Source of the DNA: Clostridia bacterium
GTDB taxonomy: Bacteria > Bacillota > Clostridia > Oscillospirales > Acutalibacteraceae
Length of the DNA stretch: 32,867 nucleotides
Assembly (NCBI GenBank): GCA_017396895.1
Contig: JAFQKN010000110.1
Coordinates: 1-32,867, forward strand
Direction: 5' to 3'
Shown here: positions 24,702 to 32,867 of the stretch, one piece after another
Layout: each line of letters opens with the position of its first letter
How positions within the stretch are numbered: position 1 is the first letter of the stretch
The notes under the pieces: generated by a model
What the model was told of the DNA's origin: nothing
What the model saw: only the letters and a program-made list of their open reading frames with translations
Database searches by the model: none
Translations under genes and position numbers: made by a program

Positions 24702-26561
24702 TTATTCTTTGTAAATCTTCACGATACACGCACTGTTGGCTTCTACATGGACTGTATTCCGCCCGTTTTCACAGCCGTTGAATAATACACGCACGCATTG
24801 AATGCCGCTGTGCAGGCGGTAATCGATTGCATGATCATTTTTATTTGCAATTACCATAATACCGTTCTTTGCATCTTCCATGCGCAGATAGCACACGCAT
24901 TGCAACATCGCGGAAACGGAAATGAAATCGCCTGTTTTGAGTGCGGTTTCTTTTCTGCGTAAGGAGCCCAGCTCTTTGACGAATGACAATAGATCATGGT
25001 CTTCATGCCCCCATGGGTAACAGCCGCGGTTGAACGGATCGTTGCAACCTGTCAGTCCCGCCTCATCACCGTAATAAATGCAGGGTACACCGGGCAAAGT
25101 ATATTGCAGAACCAATGCGATCTTGAATAACTGTTTTGCTTTGTTATATTGCGTTTGCGTAAGTTGAACGGCGGCTTGCCATTCACGGCTTCGTCCGTTG
25201 CAATCAACACCTGCAAGATAAGTCAATACCCTCTGTGTGTCATGTGTGCCGAGCATATTCATCAGCGTATGCAAAGACGGATTCGGGTAGTTTTCGCAGA
25301 TCACAAGAATGCGATCCGTGAATTTTTCGGCAAGTCCGTCCCTGCAAAAGTCTAAAACGGCATCGCGGAACGGATAATTCATGACGGAATCCAGTTGTTT
25401 GCCCAAGAGATAGTGTCTGCGGTGGCTGTAACTGATTTTGTTGCTTGCATCCTCCCAGACCTCGCCCAAAACAAAAGCGTCTGTTTTTGCGTTTTTTGCG
25501 CTATTTCTGACTGCGTCCAAAAATACGTCGGGTAATTCGTCTGCAACATCCAATCGCACACCGTCTGCCCCGAGGTTTAGCCAAAGCGGAAGAATGCCGT
25601 CTTGGCCTGTAATGAATTGCAAATAGTTTGCATTGGCTTCTCTGACTTCCGGAAGAGTGTCAATACCCCACCAAGAATCGTATTTGTCGCGTCCGTTGCG
25701 GAAGGTATACCACTGTGCATACGGAGAATCCGCAGATTGATAGGCACCGACCGAATCAAAGTGACCGTATTTGTTAAAATACACACTGTCGTCGCCCGTA
25801 TGGCTGTATACACCGTCAAAAAGCACGCGAATGCCGAGTTTGTGTGCTGTTGCACATAGTTCGGAAAAATCTTCATTCGTGCCCAAATACGGATCCACAC
25901 GGCTGTAATCGCTTGTGTCGTAACGGTGATTGCTTGCAGACAGACAGATCGGGTTCAGATAAATGCAGGTAACGCCCAATTCGGCAAGATAGGGAAGTTT
26001 GCTTTGAATGCCTTTCAGGTCACCGCCGAAAAAGTCGGAATTGGTGATCTTGTTCTCTGCATTCGGGCGCCATTCGGGTACGCCGTCCCAATCGGTGCGC
26101 AACGTGCGTCCGTCTATAGGCATTTGCAGGGTTGTTCCCGAACGGCAGAACCGATCGGGGAAGATCTGATACAGAATACCGCCTTTGATCCAATCGGGAG
26201 TCTGAAATGCAGGATCGTATACGGTCAACTGCCAAGGTTCACCGGGTTGCGTAAAACTACCCTCGCGCGAAGCGATGCGGCGGATCTTGCTGACACCCCA
26301 AGGTGTGTCAAATTCAAAATGATAAAACAGCAAAGCAGGAGAGGGATGGCTGAAATCGGTGCCCCACCATTCGGTGGTTCCGTCCGTGCTTTCCCAATAC
26401 ATATTAAACTTTCGGATCTCTGTCTCATCATCAACAACAAGACGAACTGCGCTCACGTGCAGTTCTCGCGGCAGTAAAACCCGAAGCCGCAGACTGTTGC
26501 CTGCGGCTATGCTTCCGAAAACGGATTTATATTCTTTTCGTCCGGAATCAAAGGGGATCAT
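24702..26561 (-). CDS. Intracellular GH13 alpha-glucan hydrolase (neopullulanase/cyclomaltodextrinase-like)
   Basis: Glycoside hydrolase family 13 enzyme of 619 residues with no signal peptide, so it acts inside the cell on maltodextrins or glycogen limit dextrin. An N-terminal beta domain (1-120) precedes the catalytic barrel, which opens IKGGILYQIFPDRF. Conserved regions: I LFDGVYSHTG, with Ser in place of the usual Asn before His; II GADGVRLD with the nucleophile Asp338; III LGEVWED with the acid Glu367; IV GTHDTQR with Asp441. Layout resembles neopullulanase and cyclomaltodextrinase, but exact specificity cannot be read from sequence. It follows the phosphorylase gene by 30 bases, suggesting joint glucan breakdown. 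The ribosome site is weak (AAAGAGA). Confidence 0.9.
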   Translation of the reverse strand: MIPFDSGRKEYKSVFGSIAAGNSLRLRVLLPRELHVSAVRLVVDDETEIRKFNMYWESTDGTTEWWGTDFSHPSPALLFYHFEFDTPWGVSKIRRIASREGSFTQPGEPWQLTVYDPAFQTPDWIKGGILYQIFPDRFCRSGTTLQMPIDGRTLRTDWDGVPEWRPNAENKITNSDFFGGDLKGIQSKLPYLAELGVTCIYLNPICLSASNHRYDTSDYSRVDPYLGTNEDFSELCATAHKLGIRVLFDGVYSHTGDDSVYFNKYGHFDSVGAYQSADSPYAQWYTFRNGRDKYDSWWGIDTLPEVREANANYLQFITGQDGILPLWLNLGADGVRLDVADELPDVFLDAVRNSAKNAKTDAFVLGEVWEDASNKISYSHRRHYLLGKQLDSVMNYPFRDAVLDFCRDGLAEKFTDRILVICENYPNPSLHTLMNMLGTHDTQRVLTYLAGVDCNGRSREWQAAVQLTQTQYNKAKQLFKIALVLQYTLPGVPCIYYGDEAGLTGCNDPFNRGCYPWGHEDHDLLSFVKELGSLRRKETALKTGDFISVSAMLQCVCYLRMEDAKNGIMVIANKNDHAIDYRLHSGIQCVRVLFNGCENGRNTVHVEANSACIVKIYKE

Positions 26562-26591
26562 GTTGTATCTCTTTCGTAAAACCGTAATGAT

Positions 26592-28997
26592 TTATTTTGC
26601 GCTTGTGGTGCCCCAGATGTTGGCGGCATATTCATTGATGGCTCTGTCAGCGGCAAATACACCGGCACCTGCAATGTTCATCAGTGACATTCTGTTCCAT
26701 TTTTGTGTATCGGTGTACAGTTGTTCGGCAAGACTGCGCTTGCTGTTGTAATCCGCAAAGTCTGCAAGTACCATATACGGATCATGGTGCATGATGGTGC
26801 TTGCAAGTTCGGAGAAGTTTTTGCCAGCAATGGAATGGGTGTTCATGTAATCCAGAACACGGCGCAGAGTTTCATTGTTGTTGTAATACTGGATCGGCTG
26901 ATAGGAGGGACGAAGTGCGTTGACCTCCTGCGTGTTCATACCGAAAATGACGATGTTGTCGTTGCCGACGGCTTCGAAGATCTCAATATTTGCACCGTCC
27001 ATCGTGCCGAGCGTGATCGCACCGTTGAGCATGAGTTTCATGTTGCCCGTACCGCTTGCTTCTTTACCTGCAAGTGAGATCTGTTCACTGATGTTTGCGG
27101 CCGGCATCAGGCGTTCGGCGGCGGTAACGCAATAATCTTCCACATAAACGACCTTCATGAAACGGCTCACAACGGGATCGTTGTTGATCATGTCGGACAA
27201 TGCGCAGATGAAACTGATGATCTTCTTTGCAACAAGATAACCCGGTGCGGCCTTTGCGCCGAAAATATAGGTGTGCGGTACCCAGTTGCCGTTGGGATCA
27301 TCTTTAATGGCAAGGTAGCGCGCAAGAATATCAAATGCATTCAGATGCTGACGTTTGTATTCATGCAGACGCTTGACCTGCACGTCAAACAGGGAATCCG
27401 TATCCAGTTTGATGCCCGTGGTTTTGTAAACGTGTGCCGCAAACTGTTCTTTTTTGGTCTGTTTGACCTTTGCAAGATCTGCAAGGAAAGCAGTGTCGTC
27501 TGCAAATTCCTTGAGTTTTGTCAGTTCATCGGCGTGCAGAATAAAGCCTTTGCCGATCTTATCGGTCAGCAACTGTGTCAATTCCGGGTTGGATTGGCAC
27601 AGCCAACGTCTGTGTGCAATGCCGTTGGTTACGTTTGTGAACTTATCGGGAACCAAACGGTAGAAATCGTTGAACAGGCTGTCCTTGATGATGTTGCTGT
27701 GCAAAGCGGAAACGCCGTTGACGCTGTGGCAGGCGGCAACACAGAGGTTTGCCATTCTTACCGCACCGCCGGAAATGACGGCCGTACGTTCCACGAAATC
27801 GGCATCGTGCGTGCTGTTCCAGGTGTAAGAGCGCAGTCTGTTGTCAATTTCCTTGATGATCTGATAGATTCTGGGCAACAGACGGCGAATGAGGTCTTCA
27901 CTCCAGCATTCAAGTGCTTCGCTCATAACGGTGTGGTTGGTGTATGCCACCGTGTTGGTTACAATATTCCATGCTTCATCCCAACCGTAGCCGCATTCGT
28001 CCAAAAGAATGCGCATCAGTTCGGGGATGCAAAGGGTCGGATGGGTGTCATTGATGTGAATGGCGATCTTGTCTGCCAACTGATCCAAAGAATCATTTTC
28101 GCGCAGATATCTGCGTATGATATCCTGAACGGCGGCGGAAACAAGGAAATACTGCTGGCGCAGACGCAGGCTCTTGCCTTCGGGATGATTGTCTGCAGGA
28201 TAGAGCACCTTGCTGATGACTTCTGCCATTGCGTTCTGTTCCATAGCCTTGATGTAGTTGCCGTCATTGAATGCAGACATATCAAGACCGGGTGCCTGTG
28301 CACTCCAAAGACGCAGAACGCTGATGCCCTTGCCGTCTTTGCCTGATACGAACATATCGTAGGGAATGGCTTGAATGGGGGTATAATCGGTCAACTCCAC
28401 TTGATGGTGGTTGTTGTCCCACCAATCGTGCACGTTGCCTTCAAAACGCACTTCAATGGCACTTTCGGGGCGCGGAACGAGCCATGCGTCACCGCCGGGA
28501 AGCCAGAAATCGGGAAGTTCGGTCTGCCAGCCGTCCACGATCTTCTGTTTGAAAATACCGTATTCGTAAAGAATGGAATATCCGCGTGCGGGGTAGCCCT
28601 GTGTGGCAAGTGCATCAAGATAACAGGCGGCAAGACGGCCCAGACCGCCGTTGCCCAAGCCCGCATCGGGTTCACATTCATAAATGGAATCCATGGAAAT
28701 GCCGTAGCCTTTGAGCACGGATTCAAATGTTTTTGTCAGATTCAGGTTGTACAAATTGTTTTTCATGGAACGGCCCATCAGGAATTCCATGGACATATAA
28801 TAAATTCGTTTTGCACCTGCTTTGTCGCCGCGCGTGTTGAATTCGGCACGGCCCTGTGCCATCATGTCGCGCACGATCATTGCGATCGAACGGTAAAACT
28901 GTTCGACCGTGGCGTTCTCAGGATGGACACCGAAAAAATGAAGCAATTTATTGTCGAGCAGTTCTTTTGCTTGCTTCGTTGTAAGGGAATATTTCAT
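26592..28997 (-). CDS. glgP: Glycogen/maltodextrin phosphorylase
   Basis: PLP-dependent GT35 enzyme that releases glucose 1-phosphate from alpha-1,4-glucan ends. The 801-residue length is normal. The PLP lysine is K654 in EASGTGNMKLMLNG, followed by ITLGTMDGANIEI; the N-terminal half has GLGNGGLGRLAACYLD and INDTHPTLCIPELMR, all hallmark stretches. ATG at 28997 has GGAGG upstream. With the downstream hydrolase it makes a two-gene operon for using stored glycogen or imported maltodextrins. No glycogen synthesis genes are in the window, so the direction of the pathway is inferred from enzyme types only. Confidence 0.96.
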   Translation of the reverse strand: MKYSLTTKQAKELLDNKLLHFFGVHPENATVEQFYRSIAMIVRDMMAQGRAEFNTRGDKAGAKRIYYMSMEFLMGRSMKNNLYNLNLTKTFESVLKGYGISMDSIYECEPDAGLGNGGLGRLAACYLDALATQGYPARGYSILYEYGIFKQKIVDGWQTELPDFWLPGGDAWLVPRPESAIEVRFEGNVHDWWDNNHHQVELTDYTPIQAIPYDMFVSGKDGKGISVLRLWSAQAPGLDMSAFNDGNYIKAMEQNAMAEVISKVLYPADNHPEGKSLRLRQQYFLVSAAVQDIIRRYLRENDSLDQLADKIAIHINDTHPTLCIPELMRILLDECGYGWDEAWNIVTNTVAYTNHTVMSEALECWSEDLIRRLLPRIYQIIKEIDNRLRSYTWNSTHDADFVERTAVISGGAVRMANLCVAACHSVNGVSALHSNIIKDSLFNDFYRLVPDKFTNVTNGIAHRRWLCQSNPELTQLLTDKIGKGFILHADELTKLKEFADDTAFLADLAKVKQTKKEQFAAHVYKTTGIKLDTDSLFDVQVKRLHEYKRQHLNAFDILARYLAIKDDPNGNWVPHTYIFGAKAAPGYLVAKKIISFICALSDMINNDPVVSRFMKVVYVEDYCVTAAERLMPAANISEQISLAGKEASGTGNMKLMLNGAITLGTMDGANIEIFEAVGNDNIVIFGMNTQEVNALRPSYQPIQYYNNNETLRRVLDYMNTHSIAGKNFSELASTIMHHDPYMVLADFADYNSKRSLAEQLYTDTQKWNRMSLMNIAGAGVFAADRAINEYAANIWGTTSAK

Positions 28998-29052
28998 GCA
29001 AAACCTCCAAAAAGACGATTCAAAAAGGGCATTTTTTAACCCCTCTTTGTGT

Positions 29053-29081
29053 ATTTTACACTAATAATCAGCCGATTGCAA
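29053..29081 (-). promoter_or_regulatory. Probable promoter of glgP-amylase
   Basis: Minus-strand TTGCAA (29076-29081), 17-base spacer, TAAAAT (29053-29058). It lies in a 292-base divergent region between glgP and alr that otherwise holds only AT-rich DNA and the alr promoter. No catabolite-repression box was recognised with confidence. Confidence 0.55.
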
Positions 29082-29227
29082 TAGGTAATTAAACATCTGT
29101 AAGCCGAATACTCATTTTTATTAAAATTGCTGTAAAAAGCGGTTTTTCATTTGTAGAGGGTGACAAGAAAACAGGTTTTCCGAGGATATATTTTTACCGT
29201 GAATTGCTGATATTCTTCCGTGCGTTG

Positions 29228-29256
29228 TTGACATACGGGAAAAAAAAGAGTAATAT
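29228..29256 (+). promoter_or_regulatory. Probable promoter of alr
   Basis: Consensus TTGACA (29228-29233), a 17-base purine-rich spacer, and TAATAT (29251-29256). The -10 matches consensus at four positions. Confidence 0.6.
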
Positions 29257-29289
29257 AAAACTATCTTTTCCAACCGAAAGGAAATATAC

Positions 29290-30483
29290 ATGCAACATTA
29301 CACGAAACGAACCAGGGCTGAGATTCATTTGGATGCCCTGACACATAATATGCAGGAAATCCGCCGTATAGCCGCACCCGGTACGGAAATCGTTGCGGTT
29401 GTAAAGGCCGATGCCTACGGACATGGCGATCAGCAAACAGCTCTGCATCTGCTCAAGTGCGGTGCGGATTGGTTTGCCGTTTCCAACCTTGCGGAAGCAC
29501 TTGAACTGCGACAGGTGGGAATCGATCTGCCCATTCTCATTCTCGGCTACACACCGCCCGAATGCGCCGCGCAGTTGGCATATAACAACATCACACAGGC
29601 AGTTTATTGTTCCGATTACGCACATCGTTTGTCCTCGTTTGCCGTACAGGCAGGCGTGACGGTGCATTCGCATATTAAACTCGATACGGGCATGAGCCGC
29701 ATCGGATTTTTCTACCATGACAGCGAAAAAGATGCCGCTACCGTGGATGAAATCGAACAGGCCGTCCGTCTGCCCGGTCTGTACTGCGACGGTATTTTTA
29801 CGCATTTTGCACAGGCTGACGTTGAACGCGGCGGGGAAGTGTATACCCGTTTGCAGTACGATCTGTTTTTGCACATGATCGCCCTGTTGGAGCAACGCGG
29901 CATCACTTTCAAGCACAGGCATTGCTGTAATTCCGCCGCAATTATAACCTACCCCGAAATGCATATGGATATGCTTCGTGCAGGCATCATTCTTTACGGA
30001 TTGTATCCGTCTGCGGATGTGCCGAGAAACTGCCGCTTAAAGCCTGTTATGGAGATCAAGACCGTGGTTTCTATGGTCAAGGATATCCCCGCAGGCACCG
30101 CATTCAGTTACGGCGGTACGTTTGTTGCCAAAAAGGATATGACAGTGGCGACCGTTCCCATCGGGTATGCCGACGGCTATCCGCGCAGTCTTTCCAACAA
30201 AGCCTATATGCTCACCGAGCACGGTGAGATCGCCCCTGTGATCGGCAATGTCTGCATGGATCAGTGTCTTTTGGATGTGACAGGCTTGCAGGGCATTGAA
30301 GAAGGCACGCAGATCACCGTCATGGGCAGTATCGGCGGCCGCAGTGTCAGTGCCGATTTTCTCGGTGAAAAAGCGGGACTTATCAATTACGAACTCATCT
30401 GCGGTCTTTCACGCCGCGTTCCGCGTGTGTACATAGACGGCGACAAGGTGATCCATACCACGGACTATCTGAGGGATAGCTAA
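29290..30483 (+). CDS. alr: Alanine racemase
   Basis: PLP enzyme that interconverts L- and D-alanine for peptidoglycan. The 397-residue protein has the PLP lysine K39 in VAVVKADAYGHG and the second catalytic base Tyr274 in AFSYGGTF. The barrel segments HSHIKLDTGMSRIG and FTHFAQAD are typical, as is VPIGYADGYPR in the C-terminal domain. ATG at 29290 follows GAAAGGAAAT. It is a single-gene unit between its own promoter and the terminator at 30494-30542. Racemases of this fold can act on serine too, but the sequence gives no reason to prefer that. Confidence 0.95.
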   Translation: MQHYTKRTRAEIHLDALTHNMQEIRRIAAPGTEIVAVVKADAYGHGDQQTALHLLKCGADWFAVSNLAEALELRQVGIDLPILILGYTPPECAAQLAYNNITQAVYCSDYAHRLSSFAVQAGVTVHSHIKLDTGMSRIGFFYHDSEKDAATVDEIEQAVRLPGLYCDGIFTHFAQADVERGGEVYTRLQYDLFLHMIALLEQRGITFKHRHCCNSAAIITYPEMHMDMLRAGIILYGLYPSADVPRNCRLKPVMEIKTVVSMVKDIPAGTAFSYGGTFVAKKDMTVATVPIGYADGYPRSLSNKAYMLTEHGEIAPVIGNVCMDQCLLDVTGLQGIEEGTQITVMGSIGGRSVSADFLGEKAGLINYELICGLSRRVPRVYIDGDKVIHTTDYLRDS

Positions 30484-30493
30484 AAGTGAATAT

Positions 30494-30542
30494 GCATAAA
30501 AATGCTCCCCGTTGAAGCCAACGGGGAGTTGTTGTTTTATGC
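30494..30542. terminator. Terminator between alr and the secreted Cys-protease-like gene
   Basis: CTCCCCGTTG/CAACGGGGAG is a perfect 10-bp stem with a 4-base loop, followed by TTGTTGTTTT; outer arms GCATAAAA/TTTTATGC also match. Both convergent genes can end here, and the hairpin overlaps the stop codon of the minus-strand gene. Confidence 0.88.
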
Positions 30543-32717
30543 GAAGATGTAAAAATCAAAATGCTTTACACCGCAGGCGCAATCCATGTTCATGCCGAAC
30601 AACTGCCAAAGGAAACGGAAAATGACGTAGAAGAACTGCACGATGGAGTTTTCACTGTGGCAAATGCAGGTGCAGGAGTTATCATCATCGGCAGGTGTGT
30701 CAGGCGTTTCGGGGGCAGGGGGTGTTGCAACGGGTGCACCGCAAGCATCACACTTGCCGTCACCGTCGGTGTCGTCATGTTCGCATTCGGCCTGTTTATA
30801 CTCCAATTCGACGGAGGTATCTGCACCGGTTTTGTCGTAAGTAATTTCAATATCGCTGATTGCATCGGTGACGGTCTTTGTTGCAATGACTTCTTCATCC
30901 TTGCTGAGCGTGACCGTACCGTCGGAAATGCCGGTTACGAGAAGCCCCGTTTCGGTCTGGGTGGCAGTAATGGTGTCACCTGAAGCCGTGCCGGATAATG
31001 CAATTTCAATCACTTTGATATCATAGTTATCATTTACAGTGCAGTATGAATAAGAAACAGAGTATTTATCATTTTCCATGGAGTTGATATTCAACGAATT
31101 ATCAGTATTAAACATAATAGATGAATTATTTGCTACTATTGTTTCAATAATGGTGTCACCTGATGATAGGTGAAATTCGGAACTGTTTTTACTATTTTGA
31201 ATATTTGTAATTGATATTGCATCTTCACTGTTAACCCAATAGAGCGTAGCGGTTTGGCTTGTATTGCTATCACCGGTTCCGATGTCAAGAAATTCTGTTC
31301 TTTCAATGTCATTTAATTGATACTCCTCTGCGTCGCAGTAAAGAATTCCTTTTCCAGTGTCAATTTTTTCACAATCAACGATATAGCTGTTGCCTGAATC
31401 ATTATTTTCAATCCAATGGTCGTCTGCTTGAACCTTTTTCCCTGTTAAAAGAATGGAATAGGGTTTATAACAATCCGTTGCATACGATATAAAGGTATTG
31501 CCGCTATTATATTTACCGTTATAAGGTTCATAAACCCATGTACCGTTATTGTTAATTCTTAATCTTCCCAATTCATCGGAAAACCCATGGTCGTTTCTTA
31601 AGTTGCTATCGTCAACTAAAATACAGTTATCTTCGACTCCCACGCAAAGAACAGTATGGCATTCTGGTTTTTCTACTCCGGGAATATCAAGTCCATTTAA
31701 CCATATCGATATACCTAACACATTGCTATTTGATAGCGATTCAACATAATCATACAATTCGAATATTGCATTCTTATCATATAAAACTTCATAACCTTGC
31801 AGTTTTGAAGATGTAAATGCAGTTTCATTTCGTTGACGAAAAACATCTTCACTTAACTGATAAACATAAGAATATTTTATGTAGTCTGAAACAGATATGG
31901 TGTTACTTCCGATGGTAATTTTTGATGTTTTTTTTGCATTACGAAGAGAATTTATATAAGATTGAGAACCCGTTATGGATTTGTTGAATATTGATGTTGC
32001 AGACGGGAAACCGTTGTAAATGGATGCAGTGGTGTATGCAAAACCACAACATAATCCACTGGTGTTTTTTTGCGCTTTGTATATTTCCTCTGTATTGGCA
32101 CTTTGAAACAGGCTAGTGAAGTATTTTTTTGAAAGAGATTTATCGCCAAAGTTTCCGAATGAATAACTATCCTCATCAAAATCATACCCTGCGGGGAATA
32201 CCGGGCCGCTTTGGACAAGACCGTTGTAGGCAGAAACGGGAATTTCTTCGGTATATGTAAAGAGTTTGGATTGTGCGTCAAAATCTTCAATAAAAATATC
32301 GAAATTGGTGCTGATGTTTGAATAATTTTCAACATGGATATCAAAATTAAAAGTCAAATCAGCAGTATTAAAAGCTGATTCAATGGGATCATCTACTATT
32401 TTATATATGATTTTTGTGATACAATACGATGAAAAATAAGGGAAATCATTAAAAGTGATATTGGTGGCTATGCATTGATCTCCGGAATAAAACTCAAAAT
32501 ATGAAACTTCATCTAAAATCTCAATGCAATGACTTAAACCTGAGATGCCATATCCCGCTTTCTTAATATCGCAATTATATTTTAGTGTCTGATTGCTCGG
32601 ATGATAGGTCGTTGCGGCAGACGATTTGATCGTGTCTGCGCGAGGGAACAGTAGCGTTGCAGACAGCATCACTGCGACCAATATCATGGATAGCATTCGT
32701 TTGATTGTTTGTTTCAT
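30537..32717 (-). CDS. Secreted papain-like (C39-like) protein with Cys/His-rich C-terminal module
   Basis: A 726-residue exported protein that I cannot assign to a named family. A signal peptide covers about residues 1-35. The segment GLCCGFAYTT (Cys223/224), His354 in ECHTVLCVG and Asp369/370 in ILVDDSN have the order and surroundings of a papain-like or C39-like Cys-His-Asp site; protease activity is inferred. Residues 649-660 (DTDGDGKCDACG) resemble a calcium loop with Cys pair, then a Pro-rich linker. The end has CTCICH (682-687), a hydrophobic aromatic stretch, and CACGVKH (713-719). Bases 31000-32600 are visibly AT-richer than neighbours, hinting at acquisition. ATG at 32717 has GGAGG upstream. 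It might be a peptidase, transpeptidase or adhesin. Confidence 0.72.
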   Translation of the reverse strand: MKQTIKRMLSMILVAVMLSATLLFPRADTIKSSAATTYHPSNQTLKYNCDIKKAGYGISGLSHCIEILDEVSYFEFYSGDQCIATNITFNDFPYFSSYCITKIIYKIVDDPIESAFNTADLTFNFDIHVENYSNISTNFDIFIEDFDAQSKLFTYTEEIPVSAYNGLVQSGPVFPAGYDFDEDSYSFGNFGDKSLSKKYFTSLFQSANTEEIYKAQKNTSGLCCGFAYTTASIYNGFPSATSIFNKSITGSQSYINSLRNAKKTSKITIGSNTISVSDYIKYSYVYQLSEDVFRQRNETAFTSSKLQGYEVLYDKNAIFELYDYVESLSNSNVLGISIWLNGLDIPGVEKPECHTVLCVGVEDNCILVDDSNLRNDHGFSDELGRLRINNNGTWVYEPYNGKYNSGNTFISYATDCYKPYSILLTGKKVQADDHWIENNDSGNSYIVDCEKIDTGKGILYCDAEEYQLNDIERTEFLDIGTGDSNTSQTATLYWVNSEDAISITNIQNSKNSSEFHLSSGDTIIETIVANNSSIMFNTDNSLNINSMENDKYSVSYSYCTVNDNYDIKVIEIALSGTASGDTITATQTETGLLVTGISDGTVTLSKDEEVIATKTVTDAISDIEITYDKTGADTSVELEYKQAECEHDDTDGDGKCDACGAPVATPPAPETPDTPADDDNSCTCICHSENSIVQFFYVIFRFLWQLFGMNMDCACGVKHFDFYIFA

Positions 32718-32734
32718 TTTTCAATATCCTCCTT

Positions 32735-32773
32735 AAAATAAAAAAGTGTGTGCTGACCGAAGCCTGCACACAC
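32735..32773 (-). terminator. Terminator-like hairpin in the leader of the secreted Cys-protease-like gene
   Basis: On the minus strand an 8-bp stem (GTGTGTGC / GCACACAC) with a 12-base loop is followed by TTTTTTATTTT and then straight away by the AGGAGG ribosome site. It either ends an upstream transcript or acts as an attenuator controlling this gene. No convincing promoter was found between it and the gene, which favours the attenuator reading. Confidence 0.7.
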
Positions 32774-32823
32774 GAAAAACACAAACTTCGATTAGCTACC
32801 ACACTAAAATTTCATTCCATAAA

Positions 32824-32848
32824 ACAGGCAAAGAAACAAGAAGCCTGT
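32824..32848 (-). repeat. Second hairpin further upstream in the same leader
   Basis: ACAGGC/GCCTGT with a 13-base loop, followed on the minus strand by TTTTATGG. The stretch CAGGCTTC occurs here and again in the loop region of the hairpin at 32735-32773, which could allow switching pairings. The window ends too soon to judge; 32718-32867 holds no recognisable gene. Confidence 0.35.
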
Positions 32849-32867
32849 GCTTTTACCGGATGATAAA

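Noticed and set aside
27273..28346. Open frame opposite glgP
   Set aside because: Fully contained in the certain phosphorylase gene on the other strand, no motif support.

Overview
The window looks like chromosomal DNA of a low-to-mid GC anaerobic Firmicute of the Clostridia, most likely a gut Oscillospiraceae/Ruminococcaceae-type bacterium. This rests on gene content and order (tig-clpP-clpX, lon-engB), strong AGGAGG ribosome sites, frequent TTG and GTG starts, a dockerin on a leucine-rich-repeat surface protein, a cohesin-like wall protein and a DUF1540 mini-protein. Taxonomy is inference; there is no rRNA to confirm it.

Layout. 1-2680: the 3' part of dnaK, then dnaJ, ending in a terminator shared with the opposing clpX. 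2729-6290: the protein quality-control unit tig, clpP, clpX on the minus strand, with hairpins between the genes. 6325-8892: a minus-strand metallophosphoesterase, a divergent 59-residue DUF1540 protein, and threonine synthase thrC. 8915-15301: a plus-strand run tldD-tldE-lon-engB-ppa (peptidase pair, Lon protease, ribosome-assembly GTPase, pyrophosphatase) with a good promoter at the front and a terminator at the end. 15296-15428: a dense nest of inverted repeats of unknown nature. 15429-16495: an ECF-type sigma factor overlapped by a small single-pass membrane protein, probably its regulator. 16504-20411: a heterodimeric ABC exporter pair on the minus strand.

20504-24678 is the most interesting region: a secreted leucine-rich-repeat protein with an internal dockerin, a family 4 uracil-DNA glycosylase on the other strand, and a wall- or membrane-anchored cohesin-like protein with a Pro-Thr-Glu-Ala spacer. 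Both secreted genes have perfect TTGACA-17-TATAAT promoters. They could be a small cohesin-dockerin surface pair not tied to a cellulosome.

24702-30542: an intracellular GH13 alpha-glucan hydrolase and glycogen phosphorylase (minus), then alanine racemase (plus). 30537-32867: a secreted protein with a papain-like Cys-His-Asp arrangement, AT-rich in its body, ending in a Cys/His-rich module around a hydrophobic helix that may be a new surface-retention or metal-binding tail. Its leader carries a terminator-like hairpin just before the ribosome site.

No tRNA, rRNA, CRISPR array, insertion sequence or prophage gene was recognised. No clear CIRCE or CtsR box was seen near tig, clpP or lon. All assignments come from reading motifs by eye; no database search was possible.
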